In this document: positions 7,743 to 16,723 of the stretch, in pieces
Layout of the letters: every line of letters starts with the position of its first letter
Position numbering within the stretch: position 1 is the first letter of the stretch
Assembly (NCBI GenBank): GCA_949927585.1
Contig: CATLFA010000004.1
Span: 1-64,000 of the forward strand
Length of the DNA: 64,000 nt
From: an uncultured Clostridiaceae bacterium
GTDB taxonomy: Bacteria; Bacillota; Clostridia; TANB77; CAG-508
Direction of reading: 5' to 3'
The notes under the pieces: model-generated
The model's input: only the letters and a program-made list of their open reading frames with translations
The model's database searches: none
What the model was told of the DNA's origin: nothing
Position numbers and translations under genes: made by a program

Positions 7743-10484
7743 CTATTTTCCACAGCAATTTTTGTATTTCTTCCCGCTTCCGCATATGCATGGGTCGTTT
7801 CTTCCTACTTTTGGAGCGTTATTTATTATTGGTGTGTTTTCTTTTTTAGGTGTACTTCCATCCAATGATTTTATTGCTGTATCTTCTAACCCAGCGTTTG
7901 TTATTTGTACTGATTCTTGTCTTGATACTTGTGCTCCTTCTTCTCTTTTTCTTGCATTTAGTAAGAATTTTACTACATCTATTTTTATGTTTGCTATCAT
8001 TTCATCAAACATGTCGAAACCTTCAATTCTATATTGAACTACTGGGTCTTTTTGTCCATATGCACGAAGTCCTATTCCATTTTTTAGTTCATCCATTGCG
8101 TCAATGTGGTCCATCCATTTTTGGTCTACTATTTTTAGCATTATAACTCTTTCTAGTTCTCTTAAATTTTCTGAACCAAATTCTGCTTCTTTTTGTTCAT
8201 ATTTTTCGTGTATTGTTTCTTTTATTTCATTTAATACATCTAAACTATTTACTTTTTCTTCTTTTAATGTATGTAATTTTTCTATTCCAAATGTTGATTT
8301 TATATCTTGCATGAAGGCTTCTTTATTTACTGTTTCTTCTGATAGATATGTATTTGTTAATTCTTCTGCTACTGAGTCCATCATTTTTTGTATTTGGCTT
8401 TTTAAGTTTTCTCCATCTAGTACTTCTCTTCTTTGTTTGTATATAATTTCTCTTTGTGTATTCATTACATCATCATAGTTAAGTACATTTTTTCTGATAC
8501 TAAAGTTTCTGTCTTCTACTCTTCTTTGTGCTGACTCTACTGATTTTGAAATCATTTTTGATTCGATTGGCATATCTTCATCTGCACCTAACATGTTGTA
8601 TACAGTTGTTATTTTATCTCCACCAAATATTTTCATTAAGTCATCGTCTAAGCCTATGTAGAACCTTGATTCTCCTGGGTCTCCTTGACGTCCACTACGT
8701 CCACGTAGCTGGTTGTCAATTCTTCTTGATTCATGTCTTTCTGTACCAATTATTTTTAGTCCGCCTGCTGCTAATACTTTTTGTTTTTCATCTTTTATTT
8801 GTTCATTGTATTTTTCCTCTAGCTCTTTAAATTTCTTTCTTGCTGATAATATATCTTGATTATCTGTTTCATTAAAAGCTGTGGCTTGGTCTATTAGCTC
8901 TTCTGAATATCTTAACTTTCTCATTTCTTGTTTTGCTAAATATTCAATGTTTCCTCCTAGCATAATATCAGTACCACGACCTGCCATGTTTGTTGCAATG
9001 GTTACGCTTCCTAACTTACCTGCTTGTGCAATTATTTCTGCTTCTTTTTCATGGAATTTAGCATTTAATACTTCATGTTTAATTCCTTCTCTTTTAAGCA
9101 TACTACTTAATTTTTCAGATTTTTCTATTGATACTGTACCAACTAGAACTGGTTGACCTTTTTCATGGCTCTTTTTAATTTCTTCTATTACTGCTCTAAA
9201 TTTTGCATTTTCATTTTTGTATATTATGTCATGATTATCTATACGTACCATTTCCTTGTTTGTTGGTATTTCTATAACATCTAAGTGGTATATTTCTTGG
9301 AATTCTGGCTCTTCTGTCATAGCTGTACCTGTCATTCCTGATAACTTATCATACATTCTGAAGTAGTTTTGGAATGTAATTGTTGCTAGTGTTTTTGATT
9401 CATCTGCTATTTTTACATTTTCTTTTGCCTCTATTGCTTGGTGTAGGCCATTGTTATATCTTCTTCCATACATTATACGACCTGTGAATTCGTCTACTAT
9501 TAGAACTTCTCCATCTTTTACTATATAGTCTATATCTTTTTTCATAACACCATGTGCACGTAGTGCTTGGTTTACATTATGTACTAATTCTGAGTTTTCT
9601 ATGTCATTAAAGTTTTCTAGGTGGAATTCTTCTTCTGCCTTTTTAATTCCTTTTTGTGTCAATGAAGCTGATTTTGCTTTTAAGTCTACGATGTAATCAT
9701 ATTTTTCATTATCTTCTGCTTGTTCAAAATTCTTAACATCTTCTTCTACTATAACTTTTGCTTTTAATCTTTTTACAAAATTATCAGCTTTTTTGTATAG
9801 GTCAGATGATTTATTGGCTCTTCCTGAAATGATAAGTGGTGTACGCGCTTCGTCTATTAAAATACTATCTATCTCATCTACTATTGCATAGTGAAGTTTT
9901 CTTTGTACTAATTGATTTTTATATATAACCATATTATCTCTTAAGTAATCAAAACCATATTCATTGTTTGTTCCATATGTTATATCACAATTATATGCTT
10001 GCGCCTTTTCACTTGGATTCATTCCAGCAATTACAAGACCTACACTTAAACCTAAAAAGCGATATAATTTTCCCATCCATTCACTATCACGTTTTGCCAA
10101 GTAGTCGTTTACTGTAACTACATGTACACCTTCTCCTGTAAGCGCATTTAGGTATACTGGTAGTGTTGCAACTAATGTTTTTCCTTCTCCTGTTTTCATT
10201 TCTGCAATTCTACCTTGGTGAAGTATAATTCCACCTATTAATTGTACATCAAAGTGACGCATTCCAAGTACTCTTTTAGAAGCTTCTCTAACTACTGCAA
10301 AAGCTTCTGGTAATATATCATCTAGGTTTTCTCCTTTTGAAAGTCTTTCTTTAAATTCGTTTGTTTTATTTTTTAATTCTATATCTGTTAATTTAGAAAT
10401 ATCCTCTTCTAAACTATTTATTTTAGCAATTATTGGCATTACTCTTTTTACTTCTTTTTCACTATATGTTTTAAATAATCCCAT
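7743..10484 (-). CDS. secA: Preprotein translocase ATPase SecA
   Basis: 913 residues from the [11 protein letters not shown] start (ATG 10484, AAGGAAG upstream; an in-frame ATG at 10502 lacks a good RBS). The motor that drives Sec-dependent export. Walker A is [11 protein letters not shown], the DEAD-type box is [10 protein letters not shown], helicase motifs include TGTAMTE and [23 protein letters not shown]. The C-terminal SEC-C zinc motif is intact ([13 protein letters not shown]), which binds SecB or ribosomes. Two CGG trinucleotides in that tail straddle codons (TGC GGA, AGC GGG) and cause no shift. SecG is encoded at 34104. Confidence 0.97.
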   Translation of the reverse strand: MGLFKTYSEKEVKRVMPIIAKINSLEEDISKLTDIELKNKTNEFKERLSKGENLDDILPEAFAVVREASKRVLGMRHFDVQLIGGIILHQGRIAEMKTGEGKTLVATLPVYLNALTGEGVHVVTVNDYLAKRDSEWMGKLYRFLGLSVGLVIAGMNPSEKAQAYNCDITYGTNNEYGFDYLRDNMVIYKNQLVQRKLHYAIVDEIDSILIDEARTPLIISGRANKSSDLYKKADNFVKRLKAKVIVEEDVKNFEQAEDNEKYDYIVDLKAKSASLTQKGIKKAEEEFHLENFNDIENSELVHNVNQALRAHGVMKKDIDYIVKDGEVLIVDEFTGRIMYGRRYNNGLHQAIEAKENVKIADESKTLATITFQNYFRMYDKLSGMTGTAMTEEPEFQEIYHLDVIEIPTNKEMVRIDNHDIIYKNENAKFRAVIEEIKKSHEKGQPVLVGTVSIEKSEKLSSMLKREGIKHEVLNAKFHEKEAEIIAQAGKLGSVTIATNMAGRGTDIMLGGNIEYLAKQEMRKLRYSEELIDQATAFNETDNQDILSARKKFKELEEKYNEQIKDEKQKVLAAGGLKIIGTERHESRRIDNQLRGRSGRQGDPGESRFYIGLDDDLMKIFGGDKITTVYNMLGADEDMPIESKMISKSVESAQRRVEDRNFSIRKNVLNYDDVMNTQREIIYKQRREVLDGENLKSQIQKMMDSVAEELTNTYLSEETVNKEAFMQDIKSTFGIEKLHTLKEEKVNSLDVLNEIKETIHEKYEQKEAEFGSENLRELERVIMLKIVDQKWMDHIDAMDELKNGIGLRAYGQKDPVVQYRIEGFDMFDEMIANIKIDVVKFLLNARKREEGAQVSRQESVQITNAGLEDTAIKSLDGSTPKKENTPIINNAPKVGRNDPCICGSGKKYKNCCGK

Positions 10485-10553
10485 GTTTTTCTTCCTTTCC
10501 ATTTTTTGTATTTTATAACAAGTTAAACTATATCACTATTCATGGTAAAAATC

Positions 10554-10590
10554 AAGAAAAACAAGCAATATTTTATTACTTGTTTTTCTT
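10554..10590. terminator. Terminator after the 10598 gene
   Basis: AAGAAAAACAAG, AT-rich loop, CTTGTTTTTCTT: perfect 12-bp stem between the 10598 gene and secA, both read leftward. Confidence 0.7.
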
Positions 10591-10597
10591 GTATGGT

Positions 10598-10999
10598 TTA
10601 TTGATTTTCTTTGTATTTTTTTAATTGTTTAATTAATTCTTTGATAGATAAATATAGTAGCCATATTAAAGACAGTGCAAAACTAACTCCAAAGCAAATC
10701 AAGAATATATTACATATTGCATTCTCCAATGTGGATAATAATAATACTATAGAAATTATGCTAGCGATTGCAAGTAAATTCAAAATTATATAGTCGATTG
10801 AAATTTTTTCAAAGTTTGAATTTACATACATTATAACAACTAATAATATTGCTTCTAAAAGAGAACTCAATATAGCTATTACAACCATAACATTTATAGT
10901 AGCTTCTACTGCATAAAAATGTTGAATAACAAATGAAGCAATAAAACAGATTACTGCAACTACAGATGGTATTGCAAAATTCTTTAAGCCTTTTTTCAT
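10598..10999 (-). CDS. Hypothetical four-helix membrane protein
   Basis: 133 residues with four predicted membrane helices (about 10-28, 33-57, 70-88, 95-118) and a Lys-rich C-terminus. AGAAGGT lies 7 bases before the ATG at 10999. No family recognised. It is followed by a terminator and preceded by a palindromic repeat, so it is probably transcribed alone. Confidence 0.65.
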   Translation of the reverse strand: MKKGLKNFAIPSVVAVICFIASFVIQHFYAVEATINVMVVIAILSSLLEAILLVVIMYVNSNFEKISIDYIILNLLAIASIISIVLLLSTLENAICNIFLICFGVSFALSLIWLLYLSIKELIKQLKKYKENQ

Positions 11000-11147
11000 A
11001 TTTTTACCTTCTTTCTTATAATCAAAGTTAATAGTTACTTATATATAAGCTAGGAAATTTCCTACATATAAAAGGATTTTTATATAATTGATATTGTGTA
11101 TTATATCATTTTTATGTATATTATGCAACTCTATTTTAAAATTATTA

Positions 11148-11257
11148 TTGTAGGCGCGAGCATTGCTCGTCCGTGCTCCAACGAAACTACTATAAAAATT
11201 TTAGAAATCAAGGTAATTTCTTCGAAGTTCGGACGAGCTATGCTCGCCCCTACAATT
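11148..11257. repeat. Palindromic MITE/REP-like element, family R
   Basis: About 110 bp beginning TTGTAGGCGCGAGC and ending GCTCGCCCCTACAA, with two internal hairpin arms separated by an AT spacer containing CAACGAAACTAC and TTCTTCGAAG. Related copies are scattered through the window. Confidence 0.75.
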
Positions 11258-11271
11258 AAAAATTCAATTAA

Positions 11272-12046
11272 CTAAATTATCACATTTTGATTTTTTATTG
11301 CATTTTGTTCTTTTAAAGAATCTATTTTCTTTATAATAAAATATGAAATATAGAATGGTATTGTCATTTGTACCAGTGACATGGTTAAACTAAATAGGAT
11401 ATTTCCATTTGTTATTTTATATAATATTCTAATTGGTAATATAGAAAAATTCTGTGATATGAACATTAAGTTGCTACCGGAAAATATTATTTATTATAAA
11501 TGCTATAACGCAAAGCACTCCTACTAAGCCTGCAAAGTATTTTATATCTTGCTTTTCTAATTCTATATATCTTGTTTTATTTACTAATATTCCTAAATAC
11601 ACCATTATACCATGATACAAAAAGCTATGAATGCTTAAAATGTGAAATGCTGGGTATGTTGGTAATGAAGTTGATGGATATAGTATAAATACTACTCCTC
11701 CTATTACTGAGCCAACCATTAAAAATACATCTCCTGCCCTTTGAAATTTACCTTTTCCAAATGAACTAAGTAAACAAGCATATATTAGCATACTACAATA
11801 ATATAGTGGTAAATACGAATTTACTTCATATAATGAATTTAATGATATGCTATAAATTATTTTGAAAGCCTCTAGTATACATATAACTAATGTTATTTTT
11901 TTTATTATTTCATATATCTCTTCTTTGCTTTTTTTTATTGTATGTTTTAGTGCTACATAAATTCCTATTATTGTTATACTAATTAAAGCAAAATGTCCTT
12001 TAGTAAACATTCCACATGGTGCATATTTTCCTATACTTGAAAACAA
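11272..12046 (-). CDS. YwaF/TIGR02206-like integral membrane protein, one CGG +1 shift
   Basis: 257 residues after one +1 shift, with about seven membrane helices. Landmarks of the TIGR02206 family are LPLYYCSMLIY, YPAFHILSIHSFLYHG and, after the shift, GSNLMFIS. The shift site is TTC CGG T at 11477-11479: in zero frame CGG is followed immediately by TAG, while skipping the C gives INNIF-G-SNLMFIS and a further 68 codons. The start is TTG at 12046, with a weak upstream purine run. Function of the family is unknown. Confidence 0.8.
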
Positions 12047-12211
12047 TTCTTATTCATCTTCTTTCTTTTTTTACTTATATTATTCTATAATATACTATTT
12101 TTTAATTTATTATACAAGTATATTTATAAATAAAAATACATATATATTAATAAAAGATTTTAGAATAAGGTTTCTAACTTCCAACTTCTATTTTTGAAAG
12201 AGGGTATTTAT

Positions 12212-12751
12212 ATGTTCATATATAATATAAAATTAAGTGGTACTAAAATGTTTAAATTTATATTTGTAATAATTATTACTTTTGTAATTTTACTGTGTGG
12301 TGTTGTTGGTTATAAACTTTATAAAGCTAGTGTTAAAGTTAATGATGATATAAGTTGCAATGGAGTAACTGAACTTACAAATAAAAATTACTCTACAATT
12401 TTAAAAACTGTTCATGAAAATATTGATTCTTATGTTGGACAAAAAATTAAATTTTCTGGTTTTGTATATAGAGTTTATGACTTAGAAAAAGAACAATTTG
12501 TTTTAGGTAGAAATATGATTATTTCTTCTGATTTTCAAACTGTTGTAGTTGGTTTTTTATGTCATTATAAAGAAGCCGAGACATTACGTGATAATGTATG
12601 GGTTGAGATAGAAGGTACTATTACTAAAGGAACTTATCATGGAGATATGCCTATACTTGAAATAAATTCTTTAAATAAAATTGAAAAGCCTAATGATGAA
12701 TATGTATATCCTCCAGATGAAGATTATATTCCTACTTCTGTAATTTTATAG
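12212..12751 (+). CDS. DUF1980/YcgQ C-terminal-like membrane-anchored protein
   Basis: 179 residues from ATG 12212 (AGAGGG upstream). One N-terminal membrane anchor (about 14-33) then an extracytoplasmic beta domain with YVGQKIKFSGFVYR, WVEIEGTI, DMPILEINSLNKIEKP and YVYP. This is the pattern of the C-terminal domain of the TIGR03943/YcgQ family, which is normally paired with a permease partner. Here the partner is not adjacent and the domain stands alone on its own anchor. It is flanked by a terminator shared with the next, convergent gene. Confidence 0.7.
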   Translation: MFIYNIKLSGTKMFKFIFVIIITFVILLCGVVGYKLYKASVKVNDDISCNGVTELTNKNYSTILKTVHENIDSYVGQKIKFSGFVYRVYDLEKEQFVLGRNMIISSDFQTVVVGFLCHYKEAETLRDNVWVEIEGTITKGTYHGDMPILEINSLNKIEKPNDEYVYPPDEDYIPTSVIL

Positions 12752-12760
12752 TTTTAATAT

Positions 12761-12801
12761 AAAAATAAAGAAACAGCCATTATAGCTGTTTCTTTATTTT
12801 T
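12761..12801. terminator. Bidirectional terminator
   Basis: AAAAATAAAGAAACAGC, 7-base loop, GCTGTTTCTTTATTTTT: perfect 17-bp stem between the convergent genes at 12212 and 12804. Confidence 0.9.
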
Positions 12802-12803
12802 AT

Positions 12804-12980
12804 CTAACTGAGTGTAATTACAAAATCGCCATTTTCGTATACTCCAGATGCAGAGTTCTTTTGTGCCATGAAGTACAGAATTGCCATATTGGAATATCCC
12901 GCTTCCTCCAGTACTGTTACTCTGTTCCGTTTTCCAACCAAGTCGGTTTGTGACAATGTGTTGCTTCTAACTTTGATCAT
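12804..12980 (-). CDS. Small orphan protein, 58 aa, carries an in-frame CGG
   Basis: Starts MIKVRSNTLSQTDLVG at ATG 12980 with GGAGG 8 bases upstream. Contains GKRNRVTVLEEAGYSNMAIL. Codon choice (CTG, GCG, TCC, CGG) differs from the neighbouring core genes and suggests acquisition. CGG at 12927-12929 is in frame as arginine; a +1 shift there would abolish the protein. Function unknown. Confidence 0.6.
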   Translation of the reverse strand: MIKVRSNTLSQTDLVGKRNRVTVLEEAGYSNMAILYFMAQKNSASGVYENGDFVITLS

Positions 12981-13076
12981 AAGCAATACCTCCGTAGAAT
13001 TTGTTTATTTTTGACATATAACTATAATAACATAATATGAACTAAATTGCAAGCTTTTTTAAAAATTATGTTAATT

Positions 13077-14174
13077 TTATTCTCTTTCGAAAATTGCTTT
13101 TGCAACTCCCTTATCTATCATCGCACTAAAAATATTCTTCAATATAATTAATATAACTGGCCCAAATAGTAATCCTAAAACACCTATTATTCTAAAACCT
13201 GTATACATTGCTATTAATGTAAAAATTGGATGTATCCCAATTTGCCCTGCTACAATACGTGGTTCCATAAATTGTCTTACCATACACATAACTATTAATA
13301 GAACTATAAGCGATATTCCTAATGTCAAATCTCCATTAAATCCTGCTATAACAGCCCATGGTACCATAACAGCTGCTGAGCCAAAAATTGGTAGTGCATC
13401 AACAAAAGCTATTCCTAGAGCTGCTAATAATGGAAATCCTACATTTAAACCTGCTATTTTAAAAATATATAGGCCTATTAAGCATATAAAAAATGAAATA
13501 AAAATAAGTATTACTTGTGCTTTTAAAAGTGCACCTAAAGAACTTGAAACTTCTCTTACAAATTTTGATATTCTTTTTACCCAAGTTTTAGGAAAGTGAT
13601 GTTCTAGTTGGTCTAACATATATATTTTATCTGTACATATAAAATATAAAGATAATATTGTAATAACTACATATATTATTATTGTTGGTATAGAAGTAAT
13701 AACTTCTAATAAATTTGTAAGTACTCCTTTTGCCCAATTAGTTACTCCATTTAATATATCAATTGCTGAATTTTGTATAATATTCATTATTTCTCCTGAT
13801 AAATGTAATTTACTTAAATCTATCTGTGATATTAGCGTTTCAAATCTATTTGAAATAACTTCAAAGTATCCATTTAATCCATTAAGTAGATTATATGATT
13901 CTGTGGTAAGTGACACTATTCCCCATATTAATAATCCAATTATTATGGATAGAGAAACAACAAATACTATAATTGCACTCGTTTTTCTTTTTAAGTTTAA
14001 TCTCCTCATAAAAAATCTAATAACTGGCTCTAATATGAGTGATAATACAAAAGCAATCAAAAATGGCATATAAAAAACAGCAAATTTGAATGCTAAATAT
14101 ATACCTAAAATACTTAAAATAAAAACTAAAAGTTTTTTAAAGACTTTTGACCAATAATTCATATCTATTACCAT
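13077..14174 (-). CDS. AI-2E/YtvI-type membrane permease
   Basis: 365 residues with seven to eight membrane helices and the AI-2E/PerM family core: PLLAALGIAFVDALPIFGSA, PRIVAGQIGIHPIFTLIAMY and GLLFGPVILI. In spore formers the closest relatives include the sporulation membrane protein YtvI, which matches the length and the N-terminal hydrophobic repeat. AGGAG lies 7 bases before ATG 14174. Substrate unknown. It stands alone between two intergenic repeats. Confidence 0.82.
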   Translation of the reverse strand: MVIDMNYWSKVFKKLLVFILSILGIYLAFKFAVFYMPFLIAFVLSLILEPVIRFFMRRLNLKRKTSAIIVFVVSLSIIIGLLIWGIVSLTTESYNLLNGLNGYFEVISNRFETLISQIDLSKLHLSGEIMNIIQNSAIDILNGVTNWAKGVLTNLLEVITSIPTIIIYVVITILSLYFICTDKIYMLDQLEHHFPKTWVKRISKFVREVSSSLGALLKAQVILIFISFFICLIGLYIFKIAGLNVGFPLLAALGIAFVDALPIFGSAAVMVPWAVIAGFNGDLTLGISLIVLLIVMCMVRQFMEPRIVAGQIGIHPIFTLIAMYTGFRIIGVLGLLFGPVILIILKNIFSAMIDKGVAKAIFERE

Positions 14175-14250
14175 AGTAATCTCCTATACATACTTTTATA
14201 TAATTGTATGTAGGTTGTCCTAAAATTATACGTATAAATATAAGGATTTG

Positions 14251-14358
14251 ATTGTAGGAACAGGCCTTGTGTCTGCCCATTATTTAAACAAATTGCTAAA
14301 TTTTAATAGTTGTGTATTATTTTTAAAAATCGGGTGGACGCAATGTCCACCCATACAT
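14251..14358. repeat. Palindromic MITE/REP-like element, family R
   Basis: Starts ATTGTAGGAACAGGCCTTGT and ends GGTGGACGCAATGTCCACCC; two hairpin arms with an AT-rich spacer, similar in size and layout to the element at 11148. Confidence 0.65.
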
Positions 14359-14379
14359 TAAATTTACATTTTGATTTAT

Positions 14380-14820
14380 CTATTCAGCATTTTTGTCATT
14401 ACATTTACATATTGTTTCTAAAGTATTTGAAACGCTTTCATTACTTACATTATTATTTTTAGCCAAATCACCTAATGTTATTATTCCTATTATTTTATTT
14501 TGTTCATTTACTACTGGAAGTCTTCTTATTTGATATTTACACATTAAATCTTCTGCTTCTTTTATATCTGCATCTGAACTGCAGCAACAAACCTTACAAG
14601 TCATTATATCACTTACTTGTGTATTTTTAGCATCTTTATCACATGCTATACTTCTCAATATAACATCTCTATCTGTAACTAAACCTACTACATTTTGCAT
14701 AGTATCACATACTGGCACGCAACCTACGTGATTACTGCACATTATTTTTGCACAATCTTGAACTGTGCTATCAGGTGTAACACAGCAAACATCATTACAC
14801 ATACAATCTTTTACTTTCAT
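14380..14820 (-). CDS. CBS-domain pair protein, cysteine-rich
   Basis: 146 residues from ATG 14820 (AAAGGTGG upstream). Two CBS motifs: residues 1-58 ending VGLVTDRDVILRS and 68-130 ending IIGIITLGDLA. Such pairs bind adenine nucleotides or SAM and act as sensors. Unusual is the number of cysteines (about fourteen, including CMCNDVCCV, CKVCCC and a C-terminal CKC), which suggests metal or redox binding. Partner unknown. Confidence 0.85.
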   Translation of the reverse strand: MKVKDCMCNDVCCVTPDSTVQDCAKIMCSNHVGCVPVCDTMQNVVGLVTDRDVILRSIACDKDAKNTQVSDIMTCKVCCCSSDADIKEAEDLMCKYQIRRLPVVNEQNKIIGIITLGDLAKNNNVSNESVSNTLETICKCNDKNAE

Positions 14821-15024
14821 TATTAATACCACCTTTCAAAAAAATTACATTAAAATAAATTTTAATAATATTATTTTGTCCGTTTTGATATTTAATATGT
14901 GTGTAATTTATTTCATTGACACTTTTTGCCGATTTTAGAAAAATTTAGAAAAAATTTGCAGTTAATAGACTTTAATTCTAAAGTAGCGCGAAGGAAGTAA
15001 TATATTTTATTTTTGTAATGAAGA

Positions 15025-15546
15025 CTATCTTAAATTTATTATATCCTCATCATTTTTTATGTTTTCACCTAAAAATATATAGCAATTGTTGTCTTGTTTC
15101 ATTGCTTCTAGTGCTATTTCTTTGTCTTCTCTTAATGTAGTACTTGCATATTTTACTATAATTCCCTTATTTTTCACAGCTTCTAATACAACATCTCTAT
15201 CATCTCTCATATTTGGATGTGAAAAATATAGTATTTGACCACTCTTTTTAAGTCCAGCTATCAAAAGTTCTTTATCTAGTAACAAATTTTCTCCTACATA
15301 ACAATAAGTCCATCCAAGTTTACTTACAGATTCATATACTATTTCTCTATCGTCTTTTAACTTACTACTTGCAAATTCTAAAGCTTCTCCATTATTTTTA
15401 ACTGCTTCAAATACTATTTCTCTATCATTTCTTAATTCTTCGCTTGCAAACTCTAATAACTTTCCGTTTTCTTTTACTGTTTTTAATACATATTCTCTAT
15501 TATTTGAATTATTTTTTATATTCGTTATTTCTATTGGCTCTGGCAT
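15025..15546 (-). CDS. DUF4116 repeat protein
   Basis: 173 residues made of about five repeats of 30-35 residues, each with the pattern D-R/K-E-I-V-EAVKxxG-xxLxFAS-xxLRxD. This is the DUF4116 repeat, helical and of unknown function, common in gut Firmicutes and in eukaryotic parasites. AAGGAG lies 8 bases before ATG 15546. It lies upstream of the strong tRNA promoter and is read away from it. Confidence 0.85.
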   Translation of the reverse strand: MPEPIEITNIKNNSNNREYVLKTVKENGKLLEFASEELRNDREIVFEAVKNNGEALEFASSKLKDDREIVYESVSKLGWTYCYVGENLLLDKELLIAGLKKSGQILYFSHPNMRDDRDVVLEAVKNKGIIVKYASTTLREDKEIALEAMKQDNNCYIFLGENIKNDEDIINLR

Positions 15547-15660
15547 TTTATTACTCCTTTTTATTGTACTTATTTTATAATTTTAATTTATATTCATATA
15601 TTTCTTAGTATGAATTTTAACTCTTTTTTAAATTTTTAGCAATATTTTTTAGTAAAAGTG

Positions 15661-15689
15661 TTGACATTAACATAATTTCATGTTATAAA
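15661..15689 (+). promoter_or_regulatory. Strong consensus promoter of the tRNA pair
   Basis: Perfect TTGACA at 15661-15666, 17-base spacer, TATAAA at 15684-15689, about 20 bases before the first tRNA-like gene. Confidence 0.8.
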
Positions 15690-15709
15690 TAGGTTATCCG
15701 AAATTTTTA

Positions 15710-15783
15710 GGCTCAGTAGCTTAGTTGGTTAAAGCACTCGGTAGTCAGCCGAGCATTCGTGGGTTCGAGTCCCATCTGGGTCG
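15710..15783 (+). tRNA. tRNA-Asp(GTC)-like gene lacking U33
   Basis: Complete cloverleaf: acceptor GGCTCAG/CTGGGTC with two G-T pairs, D arm GCTT...AAGC, anticodon stem CTCGG/CCGAG, 5-base variable loop, T arm GTGGG-TTCGAGT-CCCAT and discriminator G73, the Asp identity base. The 7-base anticodon loop is TAGTCAG, which places GTC (Asp) at 34-36 but A, not the nearly universal T, at position 33. No CCA is encoded. A strong promoter and a terminator flank the pair, so it is expressed. It could be a normal tRNA-Asp with an odd loop, or a tRNA with another role. Confidence 0.7.
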
Positions 15784-15809
15784 TTATAACGTAAATTTAC
15801 GTTTATTTT

Positions 15810-15884
15810 AGGGCAATAGCGTAATATGGAAACGCACTACTCCCACAAGTGTAGAGAGCGGAAGTTCGAGTCTTCCTTGCCCTA
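15810..15884 (+). tRNA. tRNA-like gene with an expanded anticodon arm
   Basis: Acceptor AGGGCAA/TTGCCCT, D arm GCGT...ACGC with GG in the loop, 5-base variable region, T arm GGAAG-TTCGAGT-CTTCC, discriminator A73. The anticodon arm spans 18 bases (15837-15854) instead of 17: stem CTAC/GTAG plus a T-T mismatch and an 8-base loop CCCACAAG. An alternative fold (15835-15851) gives CACT/AGTG with a normal 7-base loop CTCCCAC, anticodon CCC, at the cost of D-stem pairs. Identity therefore unclear. No CCA is encoded. It could be a frameshift-suppressor-like tRNA or a degenerate gene. Confidence 0.55.
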
Positions 15885-15931
15885 TTAGGAATTACCCTTT
15901 GATGGTAATTCCGTATGACTGGTGTCTGGTC

Positions 15932-15975
15932 AAAAAAAGAGCCAAAGTAATTTTTTATTACTTGGCTCTTTTTTT
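15932..15975. terminator. Bidirectional terminator after the tRNA pair
   Basis: AAAAAAAGAGCCAAAGTAAT, T-rich loop, ATTACTTGGCTCTTTTTTT: 18-bp stem. It is preceded at 15888-15912 by a smaller hairpin (GGAATTACC/GGTAATTCC). Confidence 0.9.
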
Positions 15976-16024
15976 AGATTTGTTTAATATAATTAGTAAA
16001 ATCTATATAATATATTTTGTAACT

Positions 16025-16640
16025 TTAGAATTTAAAATAATCTTCATAGTCTCTAGGTTGTGGTCTTGGAGGCATTCCTGGTCCTCCGTGGGAATGGTGG
16101 TCTTCCATGTCCTGGAAATGGTGGCCTTGGTCTTGGTGGTCTATGTGGAAATCCTCCTCCTAATATTCTATTTAGTATTAATATCCTTATCAAATCTCTT
16201 AATAAAGGATTATTTGGTCTTCTTTGTCTATTTTCTACCTCATTTACTTGTCTTGTCATTTGTTCAGCATTATTCGTGATATTATTAACTTGACTTACTT
16301 TTGCATTAGTAGTTCTATTTTGTTGTACTTCTTTCTGTACAATATTATTATCTATGTTAATTTTTAAGTAAATTTCATTATTTATATCTATTTTTTGATA
16401 TACTTCTTCTACCATATTTTCTATTACTTCTTTTGTAATAGGTGTATTACTTCTTTCACACACTTCACATACCACTGGATTTATTTTTTTATAAATTTCA
16501 GGATACATGCTTTCTAATTCACTATTATTTTGATAACTTACAGTATAATCTCTATTTTCAATAACATAATTATCATATGTAGCTCCTACTGGGTATCCAA
16601 GAACACTTCTCATATAATCTTCATAATTTTGATAATACAT
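16025..16640 (-). CDS. Spore-coat-like Pro/Gly/Arg-rich protein, one CGG +1 shift
   Basis: 204 residues from MYYQNYEDYMRSVLGYPV (ATG 16640, AAGGAGG upstream). An N-terminal acidic/Tyr/Asn-rich half, a CxxC (CEVCER), then a C-terminal low-complexity tail rich in Pro, Gly and Arg (PHRPPRPRPPFPG). The shift site CCA CGG A at 16086-16088 lies inside the tail; skipping the C gives PPFP-G-GPGMPPRPQPRDYED, which keeps the composition and ends at TAA 16025. Spore-coat or surface role is inferred from composition only. Confidence 0.65.
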
Positions 16641-16723
16641 AGTTTTCCTCCTTTTACTTTTATGTATTATCGTATTCATTTGCTTTTAATTTTGTGCATA
16701 TACACTTTTATATTTATTTTATA

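Noticed and set aside
15810-15884. The expanded-loop tRNA as the direct decoder of CGGA/CGGT
   Set aside because: A four-base reader of CGGN needs CCG in its loop; the loop CCCACAAG has none. I leave it as an unusual tRNA only.
16060-16293. Gly-rich frame on the plus strand opposite the coat-like gene
   Set aside because: It is the antisense shadow of the Pro/Arg-rich tail and has no RBS.
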